A stretch of 49,150 nt of DNA from Methylobacter sp. BlB1. GTDB lineage: Bacteria; Pseudomonadota; Gammaproteobacteria; Methylococcales; Methylomonadaceae. Positions 32,879 to 40,113 of the stretch are shown here, in pieces. The translations under genes and the position numbers were made by a program. The DNA is taken from NCBI RefSeq assembly GCF_015476545.1, contig NZ_JADMKV010000032.1:1-49150 (forward strand), written 5' to 3'. Every line of letters begins with the position of its first letter. Within the stretch, counting starts at the first letter, position 1. Under the pieces are notes generated by a model. The model was not told where the DNA came from and did not search any database. It saw only the letters and a list, made by a program, of their open reading frames with translations.

Positions 32879-33891
32879 CGCAAGCAAAACTTTTTGACAA
32901 ACCCGAATGCCTCGATGTGATGACCTGGGCCGGAAAATGGGGAGACAGCCTCGAAAAGGTGGTGTCGGCCCGTTTTACCGAATTGACAGGCGTGCCTGTC
33001 AGGCATCATACGAACATCGGCCTGCGTTTGCCGGAGCGGCTTCATGATGCGCTGCGCACCCGAGAACGCCCGCCTTATGACGTGGTCTGGTCCAATGCGG
33101 TACCGGCGGTCGCCATGGCAGAACTGGATTATTGCCAAGTGTTCGATGAAGATGACATGCCATCACTGGCTGAGCTTTATGAGCGCGCCCGGCCGACGGG
33201 CTTTGTCGACCGGCTGGTGTTTCCCTACAGCGTGCATTATGTGCTGGTCTATTTAAAGCCGGCCGTCGAGGCTCGTGCGCTCAAAAGCTGGGACATCCTC
33301 ATGGAGCAAAGGCATGCCGGCAAGATCGCCGTTTACCCGAACGGCAAGGGGTTCTATCCGATTGCCCAGGTGCTGGGCGGCGGCAGTATTGATAGCATGC
33401 CTGAAAACATGCAGCCCTGCTGGAATTACTTGGCCGGGTTCCGGCCCCGGATAGCCGTTCTGGATTACAGCATCGGCATGGAATCCCTGTTCAGGACGGG
33501 AAGTATCAATCTGTGTTTCCGGGCCTTGCCGAATGCGCTGGGCTTTATTGAAGCGGGGCTGGATGTCGGCTGGACCCTTCCTGAGGAAGGCACCTCGGAT
33601 ACCACCGACGCGCTGTGGATTCCGCAGCATGTGCCAGAAGATCGCGCCTACTGGGCAAGGAAATACATTGATGTCGCTCTGTCCGCCGGCGTGCAAAGCG
33701 AATGGTGCAGCAGATTAGGAGCTTTGCCCGCCAACAAGAGAGCTGAAGCTTCGGCTATTTTCGATGGGCCGGGCTTCCCGCGCAACATGGATGACACTGG
33801 CGGTTTTCTGTACGTGCCTGACGCTGTGATGTGGCGACACGAAGCCCAATGGGAAGCGATCTTCGAACAATTGCCATCGGTAGGTTGCTGA
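32875..33891 (+). CDS. Cytosolic protein with periplasmic-binding-protein fold
   Basis: 338 residues. Sequence resembles PotD/iron-type extracellular solute-binding proteins: DVMTWAGKWGDSLEKVV, YDVVWSNAVPAVAMAE, LVFPYSVHYVLVYLKP, KIAVYPNGKGFYPIAQVLGG. It lacks any signal peptide or lipobox ([14 protein letters not shown]), and no ABC transporter gene is nearby. Similar folds without export are known as enzymes, for example the THI5/NMT1-type pyrimidine synthase. ATGA overlap with the LeuD-like gene argues for a cytosolic role in the pathway, as an enzyme or a ligand-holding protein. Catalytic residues cannot be assigned. Confidence 0.65.
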   Translation: MTQAKLFDKPECLDVMTWAGKWGDSLEKVVSARFTELTGVPVRHHTNIGLRLPERLHDALRTRERPPYDVVWSNAVPAVAMAELDYCQVFDEDDMPSLAELYERARPTGFVDRLVFPYSVHYVLVYLKPAVEARALKSWDILMEQRHAGKIAVYPNGKGFYPIAQVLGGGSIDSMPENMQPCWNYLAGFRPRIAVLDYSIGMESLFRTGSINLCFRALPNALGFIEAGLDVGWTLPEEGTSDTTDALWIPQHVPEDRAYWARKYIDVALSAGVQSEWCSRLGALPANKRAEASAIFDGPGFPRNMDDTGGFLYVPDAVMWRHEAQWEAIFEQLPSVGC

Positions 33892-34061
33892 AAAATTCGA
33901 CGATTTGCCATTGGCCTAGTTAACAGGCCGTTTTTGCCGCTACATTCCGTCTCGTCTCAGCGCATCAGATGCAGCAATTTTTATAGTGAGTCAAAAGATC
34001 TCATTCAGCTGATTTCAGGCGACGGCTCATTATGCTGGTGCAACAGAACCGGCGAGCTATC
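33892..34061. other. Short gap before the second half of the cluster
   Basis: 170 bases with no gene. It precedes the 100-bp repeat and probably separates two transcripts: the keto-acid module and the long downstream operon. Confidence 0.4.
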
Positions 34062-34160
34062 CAGGTAAATAGATCACACTTTACATGTGTAATTTTTCAC
34101 AGATTCCGTCGGCCTGTTTCTTCATACTATTTCACAAGGTTCGATGTTCGACAGAACTCG
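34062..34160 (+). promoter_or_regulatory. 100-bp repeat copy II, upstream of the GHMP-type gene
   Basis: Aligns with 27212-27312 (CAGGTAAATAGATCACAC, GTGTAATTTTTCACAGATT, TTTCTTCATACTAT, TTCGATGTTCGACAG). It ends exactly at the likely ATG of the next gene, so it occupies its promoter and leader. No clear -35/-10 pair is visible. Confidence 0.5.
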
Positions 34161-35294
34161 ATGAGTGAATCAAACTTGAGATGTCATGCTATGACCGATA
34201 AATCTTCCACCGATAAATTATTTCTTCCGGGACAGGATTTCACAATCCGTCCGGAATGGCGAAGAACAGCACAGCCACAGTACGCACAAGCCCTGGTTTA
34301 TGCGCCCGGCAGAGTGCATTTTTGCGTATTCGATTTTTCCAAAATGGGCCCCGGCCTGGGCGGCGGGGGGCTCGGAGTCTCCACGTCAACCGCGGTCAAT
34401 AAACTACTTGTTTCCAGAAAGCGCAATGCCAGTCAGGAAATGACTGCCACCACACGGCATCTGGTGCAGCTTTTTAAGGAACTGGTCAATTACGCCGACG
34501 ACGATATTTTTGTCGACATACAGGAAAAGATTCAGTTTTCCCATGCGGGCCTTGGCTCCAATGTCAGCCTGAATACGGCTGTGATTGCAGGGCTGAATGC
34601 CTTGTTCGGCAGTCCTTTTTCCGTGGAAAACATGTGGGACATCATCACCCGTAATTACGTCGAGAACGCCGCGGACGGCCATTCCATTTATCGCGGGCTG
34701 GATACCGGCGTCGGCGAGGCCTGCCTGTTGTATGGCGGTCTGGTATGGATCGCCGAAGGGGAGGGCATGGGCGATGGACGGTATATCGGCAATCTGGCCA
34801 CCGATGGCCTTTGGATAGTGACCGCGGTAGGCGATGTCGGGAAATTGTCCGGTGATGTGCTCAAGGCGTTCGGCGCCGATGCGGATATGTCCGGAAAAAC
34901 CGAAAGCGAAGTCGTTGCCGGCAAATGCAACGAGTATCAACGCCAGTACGGCGATGCGCTTCACGCGGTGCTGCACAGAATGCGAGCCGATCTGTTGAGA
35001 AATGATCTGCGTGGTCTTTTATCGACTTGCTGGGACATGAATGAAGTCGGCAACATTAAAGTGCTGGAAGGCATCTATGAGCCCGCCATTTTGCATAAAC
35101 TGGTCAAAACCCTGCGCAATGCAGGAGCCTTATACGCCGGCATGAGCAGCGCCGGTCCAGGGTTTTTCGCGTTTGCTGATTCAGAACACAGTGCGCTAAG
35201 GCTGCAATCCGTTCTGCAGGACCGGTTTGGCGATTATTTCAATAATTTCGCCGTGGGTCAGGCGGGCTCAAAACTGAGCATCTATCTGGATTAG
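34161..35294 (+). CDS. GHMP-kinase/beta-RFAP-synthase-like protein
   Basis: 377 residues from ATG 34161; the longer frame upstream translates the repeat, and a second ATG at 34191 is possible. ALVYAPGRVHFCVFDF and GPGLGGGGLGVSTST begin the fold, and QFSHAGLGSNVSLNTAVIAG is the glycine-rich GHMP loop. A C-terminal GAGAxYxGMSSAGPG segment completes it. The nearest layout is beta-ribofuranosylaminobenzene 5'-phosphate synthase, an enzyme of methanopterin assembly, which uses PRPP. It is not next to other methanopterin genes here, so it is likely a paralogue that performs phosphoryl or phosphoribosyl transfer in this pathway. Confidence 0.7.
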   Translation: MSESNLRCHAMTDKSSTDKLFLPGQDFTIRPEWRRTAQPQYAQALVYAPGRVHFCVFDFSKMGPGLGGGGLGVSTSTAVNKLLVSRKRNASQEMTATTRHLVQLFKELVNYADDDIFVDIQEKIQFSHAGLGSNVSLNTAVIAGLNALFGSPFSVENMWDIITRNYVENAADGHSIYRGLDTGVGEACLLYGGLVWIAEGEGMGDGRYIGNLATDGLWIVTAVGDVGKLSGDVLKAFGADADMSGKTESEVVAGKCNEYQRQYGDALHAVLHRMRADLLRNDLRGLLSTCWDMNEVGNIKVLEGIYEPAILHKLVKTLRNAGALYAGMSSAGPGFFAFADSEHSALRLQSVLQDRFGDYFNNFAVGQAGSKLSIYLD

Positions 35295-35343
35295 TGCCCA
35301 TACCGAACTTCAATCATCAAGTCCATCAGAGAACACGCTTAAA

Positions 35344-35652
35344 ATGACACCGCAGGCTGAACATCATTTGACCAGGGATCATATTTTTACCGTTATGCAG
35401 GCGCAGCTGAAAAAGCTGGCCGACAGCTACGAGACCATACCCGAAGAGATCCATTGGTCCGATTCCATTATGACCGATCTGGGCTTTGACTCGATAACCG
35501 TGGTCGAACTTTGCTGCGCTGTTGAGGAAGCCCTGCAGATAAAGGAACTGCCATTAAACCAGTGGCTTAACGAACAATCGGAAAAAGACGGTGAGCGTTA
35601 TACGATTGCCTCATTCGTTGATCTGGTTCTCAGCGCCAATGCGCCGCATTGA
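35344..35652 (+). CDS. Acyl carrier protein
   Basis: 102 residues. The phosphopantetheine attachment site is Ser50 in DLGFDSITVVEL. An acidic four-helix body surrounds it, with a tail slightly longer than in a standard ACP. It would carry the acyl group activated by the fatty acyl-AMP ligase at 42862-44577. It stands directly before the kinase-like gene (16 bases) and has no ketosynthase neighbour, so the chain is probably not assembled here but received ready-made. Confidence 0.85.
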   Translation: MTPQAEHHLTRDHIFTVMQAQLKKLADSYETIPEEIHWSDSIMTDLGFDSITVVELCCAVEEALQIKELPLNQWLNEQSEKDGERYTIASFVDLVLSANAPH

Positions 35653-35668
35653 CAGGGAGTAGACTGTC

Positions 35669-36382
35669 ATGGAACAGGTATCAACAGCACTGCCGTTCGA
35701 GGCCATCGGCACCCGCCGTGCCAATGCGCTGTCCCTGCGGCCACACGGACTGCCCGGCACGTTAATAACGCTGTGCGGCATTGATGGCGCGGGCAAAACG
35801 TCCACCATAAAGGCCATCACGGATTATATCGGCAGTCAGGGCCTGCCGGTATTCTGCACCTACACGCCCACCGAGCGGGTCAGAACCAACAGCTTGTTTC
35901 GCGCTTTGGTTGACGCCGCGGACGACAAGGCGCGCAGCCAGATAGACATTCTCGGCCTGTGCCTGACCATTCTGGGGGATTTGATCCAGCACATCAGCGA
36001 CACCATCATCCCTCATCTTGAGCAGGGACATGTCGTGATCTGCGACCGCTACATCTACACCAGCCAGGCCGAAGTCCACAGCCGGGCGGCCGATGAAATT
36101 CCCAAAACCGTGCTGGCCTATATCGCCCGGCACGTCATACGTCCTGACCTGGCCATCGGCATGCATATCGATCCGGATACGGCCAGACAGCGCATACAAC
36201 AGCGCGAGCATGAGCGGGACAAACCGCTTGATCTCGAGTTCATGAAAATCCAGGCGGAGGCCTATCTCAATGTCGCGCGCGACAACGGGCTGCTCATGAT
36301 TACAACCGATGCGCCGCTGGAGTCCACTTTTGCCCTGCTGAAGCCCAGCCTGGATTATTGTCTGGCAAGGTATAAAAAATGA
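35669..36382 (+). CDS. Thymidylate-kinase-like P-loop kinase
   Basis: 237 residues. The P-loop GIDGAGKTS lies at 37-45 and the DRY-like CDRYIYTSQAEVH in the middle. A lid region contains RIQQREHERDKPLDLEF. The fold is that of thymidylate kinase (Tmk), but residues 1-30 are extra. A housekeeping Tmk would not be expected in such an operon, so a changed acceptor is likely: a nucleotide or a pathway intermediate bearing phosphate. The next gene begins in its stop codon (ATGA), showing tight coupling. Confidence 0.75.
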   Translation: MEQVSTALPFEAIGTRRANALSLRPHGLPGTLITLCGIDGAGKTSTIKAITDYIGSQGLPVFCTYTPTERVRTNSLFRALVDAADDKARSQIDILGLCLTILGDLIQHISDTIIPHLEQGHVVICDRYIYTSQAEVHSRAADEIPKTVLAYIARHVIRPDLAIGMHIDPDTARQRIQQREHERDKPLDLEFMKIQAEAYLNVARDNGLLMITTDAPLESTFALLKPSLDYCLARYKK

Positions 36383-37326
36383 TTTCCAACAGCCAAAGCG
36401 AACAACGGCGTAAAAAATTCGCCGGCGTGTTGCCGGCTCTGTGTTGGTTTCGCTCTTATGCCCGCACCCGATTGCCTTTCGGCAGCCTTATTCTGCCGCT
36501 GGCGCTGAGCTTTCCTTTATCCTGTATTTTATATCATAGACTTAGTGGTCAACCAATTAACCTCAGTCTCGTATCTGTCGCTGAATGGTTGAGCTTCATT
36601 CTGCTTTTTGTCCAGTTGCGCCTGATCGATGACCTGGATGACGTGCAGGATGATCACCGTAATCAACATCAGCAAAATGAGCTGACACAGCATTTATCCA
36701 TGCTGCTGATCATCACGGCCAGCACGTTAATCGTGCTGAACATGGCTTCCTTCAGGACCCTGTCGGCGGTTATTTTTTCAACCTTGATCTCATACGCCGG
36801 GCCGTTCCTGATCAAGCGCTTTCTTCCTCCGCATCCGGCCAGCCTGATACTGGGCTGGCTGGTTTTTGAAGGGGCTCCGGCGTCCTTTTTTGTTTACATC
36901 TATTTCGCCTGGTTAAGCCATTCCCCGGCAGAAGCGCTCTCAATCACGCAGATAGCCCCGGTGGCCGGCATATTCTGGCTGGCTTACGAAATCTGGAAGT
37001 TTTCCCGCAAAGTGCATGTTAATGCCATGCAGCCCTATTTTCTGCCAAAAAAAGGCGTCAGGGTGGTGTTGAGTTTATTGCTGGTTCTGGCGGCGGCCTT
37101 GATGGCGGCCTTGGCCGACATGGCTGATTTTTCAGCCTTCGGACGTTACAGCGCCGGTTTGTTGCCTCTGGTTTTTTTAGTCTGGATGAACAGCACATGG
37201 CCTGATCTTTCAGGGCTTGAGGGCCGCGAAACGATCACGGCGCCGGCTTGGAACGGCATGAGCTTTCTGGTCATCTTTGAAATCATGCTGGGCATTGAAT
37301 TTATTTTTGAATGGGTACGGTTATAA
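36379..37326 (+). CDS. UbiA-like integral membrane protein
   Basis: 315 residues with about eight or nine membrane helices. The only acidic cluster is RLIDDLDDVQDDHRN at 81-95, matching the first D-rich motif (N/DDxxDxxxD) of UbiA-type prenyltransferases. The second acidic motif is less clear: a YEIWKFSRKVH segment occupies its place. UbiA proteins attach isoprenoid or other activated groups to aromatic or lipid acceptors in the membrane. If active, it would join the water-soluble head and the lipid part. The weak second motif could mean altered chemistry. Confidence 0.65.
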   Translation: MISNSQSEQRRKKFAGVLPALCWFRSYARTRLPFGSLILPLALSFPLSCILYHRLSGQPINLSLVSVAEWLSFILLFVQLRLIDDLDDVQDDHRNQHQQNELTQHLSMLLIITASTLIVLNMASFRTLSAVIFSTLISYAGPFLIKRFLPPHPASLILGWLVFEGAPASFFVYIYFAWLSHSPAEALSITQIAPVAGIFWLAYEIWKFSRKVHVNAMQPYFLPKKGVRVVLSLLLVLAAALMAALADMADFSAFGRYSAGLLPLVFLVWMNSTWPDLSGLEGRETITAPAWNGMSFLVIFEIMLGIEFIFEWVRL

Positions 37327-37328
37327 CT

Positions 37329-38411
37329 ATGCAAATACTGGTAACAGGCGCGAGCGGTTTAGTGGGCGCAGAAGCCATCGCCAGGCTTCTGAAAGCCGGG
37401 CACACCATTGTGGCGCTCGTTCATTCCGTCGGTAATATTGTTACCAACGACGGTACGCTTTTGCCCAGCCGGCCTTATACCGGCGGGCGGGGCAATCCGG
37501 GCGAACTGCTGACTGTTAAAGGCGATCTTCAGCAGGACGGTTTGGGGTTAGATGCCGAACTCTACAGGCAGCTTCAGTCCTCCGTGGATAGGGTGCTGCA
37601 TTCGGCGGCCCTGACCAGCTTCGGACGTCCCGAGGAACGCTACGAAGCCATCAATGTGGCCGGCACGCAGCGGATGATTGACTTTGCCATGAAAAAGCCA
37701 GGCGCCTGCATTCCTTTCATCTACATCAGCACGATGTATGTCTGCGGCGAGCGGCCCGGCATTTTTTCGGAAACGGCGTTCGACCGCGGGCAAAGCTTCG
37801 GCAGTCCTTATGAGGCCAGCAAATTCAGGGCCGAATCGCTGATCAGGAAGGCCCAGGACAATGGACTGCCCACGGTTATCGTGCGCCCCGCCATTATCGT
37901 CGGCGATTCTGTCGACGGCACCATGCGCAAATTCGACACCATCTATGCGGTTTACCGCATCACCACGGCCGGACTGGTGCGGACCATACCCGGCGATTAC
38001 GGCGCGACGCTGGATATCGTGCCGATAGACTGGGTGGCGGACGGCGTGGTGGCCGCGCTGGAAAATTTCAGTCAAGCGCAGGGCAGAACCCTGCACCTGT
38101 GCTCCGACCAGCCGCTGGCCTTGCGCGAAATCAACGACGTCTGCGCCTTGTTTCCTTCTTTCAGCGTGCCCCGGTTTGTGCCCGGTCACGTGTTTCACAG
38201 CTACGGCATGAAAGGCCTGGAAAAGCGCTACTACGATGAAGTGATCAGCCTGTACGAATCCTACTTTCGCCGGCAGACGGTTTTTGTCCGGGATTCGACC
38301 CGGGACATTTTTGCCAAGGCGCCGCCGGCGCAGGGCAAGGAATTGCTGCACAAAGTTTTCAGCTACGCCGTCAAAGTCGGCTATTTCAGAAGAACAACCC
38401 ATGAAATCTAA
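37329..38411 (+). CDS. NAD(P)-dependent epimerase/reductase (extended SDR)
   Basis: 360 residues from the ATG at 37329, just after the UbiA-like stop. GASGLVG (7-13) binds NAD(P). The catalytic pair Tyr161-xxx-Lys165 (SPYEASKFRAES), and Ser134 in YISTMYVCGERPG, are all present. Layout and a C-terminal segment (RRQTVFVRDSTRD) resemble the thioester-reductase-like and hydroxysteroid-dehydrogenase-like branch of the family rather than sugar epimerases. It could reduce an acyl-ACP thioester or oxidise/reduce a hydroxyl group of the intermediate. Confidence 0.75.
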   Translation: MQILVTGASGLVGAEAIARLLKAGHTIVALVHSVGNIVTNDGTLLPSRPYTGGRGNPGELLTVKGDLQQDGLGLDAELYRQLQSSVDRVLHSAALTSFGRPEERYEAINVAGTQRMIDFAMKKPGACIPFIYISTMYVCGERPGIFSETAFDRGQSFGSPYEASKFRAESLIRKAQDNGLPTVIVRPAIIVGDSVDGTMRKFDTIYAVYRITTAGLVRTIPGDYGATLDIVPIDWVADGVVAALENFSQAQGRTLHLCSDQPLALREINDVCALFPSFSVPRFVPGHVFHSYGMKGLEKRYYDEVISLYESYFRRQTVFVRDSTRDIFAKAPPAQGKELLHKVFSYAVKVGYFRRTTHEI

Positions 38412-38429
38412 CCGTCAGGGAGAATGTTG

Positions 38430-40100
38430 ATGTCGCTTAATCATTCATTTCTGCTGCAGCTCTGGGAGCAGTCCCGCCAGCAGCTATACGCTCAGCTGGG
38501 TCAACGGCAGCCATCGGCGGTCTTTCTTGAAGGCTCGATCGCCGAGGGTTTTGGCAACGAGCGCTCGGATATCGACTTCGTTGCCATCATTGACGACGGC
38601 ACGGAAATGGCCACCATGCCTTATATCTTGTTTCTGGAAAACCGGCGCGTCGAAGTGCGTCTGCTCAGCCGGGAGCGGCTGCAGCGTGAACTGCTGCAAG
38701 TAAAAGAAGCCCTGAATGCGGGCATCGAATCCGTGGCGCAGATATCCTGGAACCAGCTGGAGCGCTGCCAGCGGTTCATCGGCTGCCTGCCTATTGAAAA
38801 CGAAGCCTACATCAAATCATTGCAGGATCTGCTGGGCAAGGAGTCGCTGGGCAGGGCGGTCGCGCTGTGGTTCGAGGATTTTGCCCGGCAGACCGGACGC
38901 TATGCGGTGGCCATGCTGGCGCTGGAGCAGGATGATTATGCCCGGGCCTGGATAAAGACGTCGGTTTTTCACGCCGCCAAAAGTTTTGTCGCCCAGCGCG
39001 GTGAACGCTATCTGGGCTCCAAATGGCTGTCGCTGCAGCTGGATCGCGCCCAGGTCGATAAAAAGCTGGTGCAACGCTTTTGGGATTTTTATACCGAAAA
39101 ATCCCAAGACAGCAGCGCCATCGACTATTTGCATAAAGGCATTGCCCTGCTGGAAGAATTCTCGGTTTCCGGCGTTGAGCTGAATTTTGAAAAAGTGCTC
39201 GCCGACAGCCGGGCCGGTGTCAGCACCTGGCAAATAGGCCGGCATCTGCACATTCTTCGCGACGAAGACATCTTTCGACTGGACGACGGATCTGCCCGCG
39301 TCTGGCGCCGAATTATCTGGAATACGCCCTGTATACAGATAGCTCATGACAAACGCAGTGCCCAGGCGACAACAGACGCCAAAAATCATTTGGCCGATTT
39401 CAGCCGCGCCGGTCTGATCTCCCTGTGCTGGGGAGGCGAGGGCGAAATTCGGGCCCGGCAGCTGGGAACCTCGTGCCCATTGCTGACGGGTAAGGCAGCG
39501 CTGATCTCGGTCGACGGGGCGCGACTGTCCGCCAGCAGCCCGGCCGGCATTCAACTGCTGCCGGTTCCTGCCCGCCGCCTGGCGGAAGCCGGCGTCGAAC
39601 TGACCTGGGCGAACATAGGCGTGGAAAACTCCCGGGAAGATTCGGAAGGCGCACTGCGTAGCGGCCAGCTGCGGGTGCTGCAGTATACCCTGCAGCGCAT
39701 GATTCAGACCGCCAGCATGGTCGCCCTAGCCGGGTACGGCATCACGCCGCAGCCGCCGCTGGAAGAAGCGGTTCTTGAAGCCTTGCGCCTGCTGCCGTTG
39801 AATCCGTCTCTGGTCGAAGCCATCCAGCGCATTGAGACCGAGTCCATCCATTCCAGGGAACAAGGGCAGGAACTGTTCGAGCTTGCCGGACAAATTGTCA
39901 GAGAACTGCGGCAACTGGGCGGCGATGAGCAGTTTCCGGCCAGTTTTGACACGGCCTCGGGCTGGTGCGAAACGGTCATGTATGGTTATGACTGGATTAA
40001 TCTGGCCACGCATTTGAACGCACGTTTTCCGGCCAGTGCGGTGGGCGGGCGAGGTTCCGCTGAAGAAGCCCGTGATTTGCTCGCCTCGAGCATCGGTTGA
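38430..40100 (+). CDS. Nucleotidyltransferase-domain protein
   Basis: 556 residues. I prefer the ATG at 38430, seven bases after AGGGAG, over 38424. Residues 31-50 have the minimal nucleotidyltransferase pattern: LEGSIAEGFGNERSDIDF, with Gly35-Ser36 and Asp47/Asp49 as metal ligands. The rest is a long helical region with no named domain. Such domains transfer NMP to a hydroxyl, amine or phosphate (as in aminoglycoside or tRNA-modifying enzymes). In this cluster it may adenylylate or nucleotidylate an intermediate. A regulatory role is also possible. Confidence 0.7.
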   Translation: MSLNHSFLLQLWEQSRQQLYAQLGQRQPSAVFLEGSIAEGFGNERSDIDFVAIIDDGTEMATMPYILFLENRRVEVRLLSRERLQRELLQVKEALNAGIESVAQISWNQLERCQRFIGCLPIENEAYIKSLQDLLGKESLGRAVALWFEDFARQTGRYAVAMLALEQDDYARAWIKTSVFHAAKSFVAQRGERYLGSKWLSLQLDRAQVDKKLVQRFWDFYTEKSQDSSAIDYLHKGIALLEEFSVSGVELNFEKVLADSRAGVSTWQIGRHLHILRDEDIFRLDDGSARVWRRIIWNTPCIQIAHDKRSAQATTDAKNHLADFSRAGLISLCWGGEGEIRARQLGTSCPLLTGKAALISVDGARLSASSPAGIQLLPVPARRLAEAGVELTWANIGVENSREDSEGALRSGQLRVLQYTLQRMIQTASMVALAGYGITPQPPLEEAVLEALRLLPLNPSLVEAIQRIETESIHSREQGQELFELAGQIVRELRQLGGDEQFPASFDTASGWCETVMYGYDWINLATHLNARFPASAVGGRGSAEEARDLLASSIG

Positions 40101-40113
40101 AACAGGACAGGAT

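Noticed and set aside
34161-35294. Methanopterin biosynthesis gene
   Set aside because: The fold fits, but no other methanopterin gene is near and the operon partners concern acyl and keto-acid chemistry.
35669-36382. Housekeeping thymidylate kinase
   Set aside because: It has an N-terminal extension and an operon of specialised genes with ATGA coupling; a true tmk usually lies with holB or yceG.
40036-40113. Longer start for the PEP-synthase-like protein
   Set aside because: It would overlap the preceding gene out of frame; the ATG at 40114 follows AGGA and fits the domain start.
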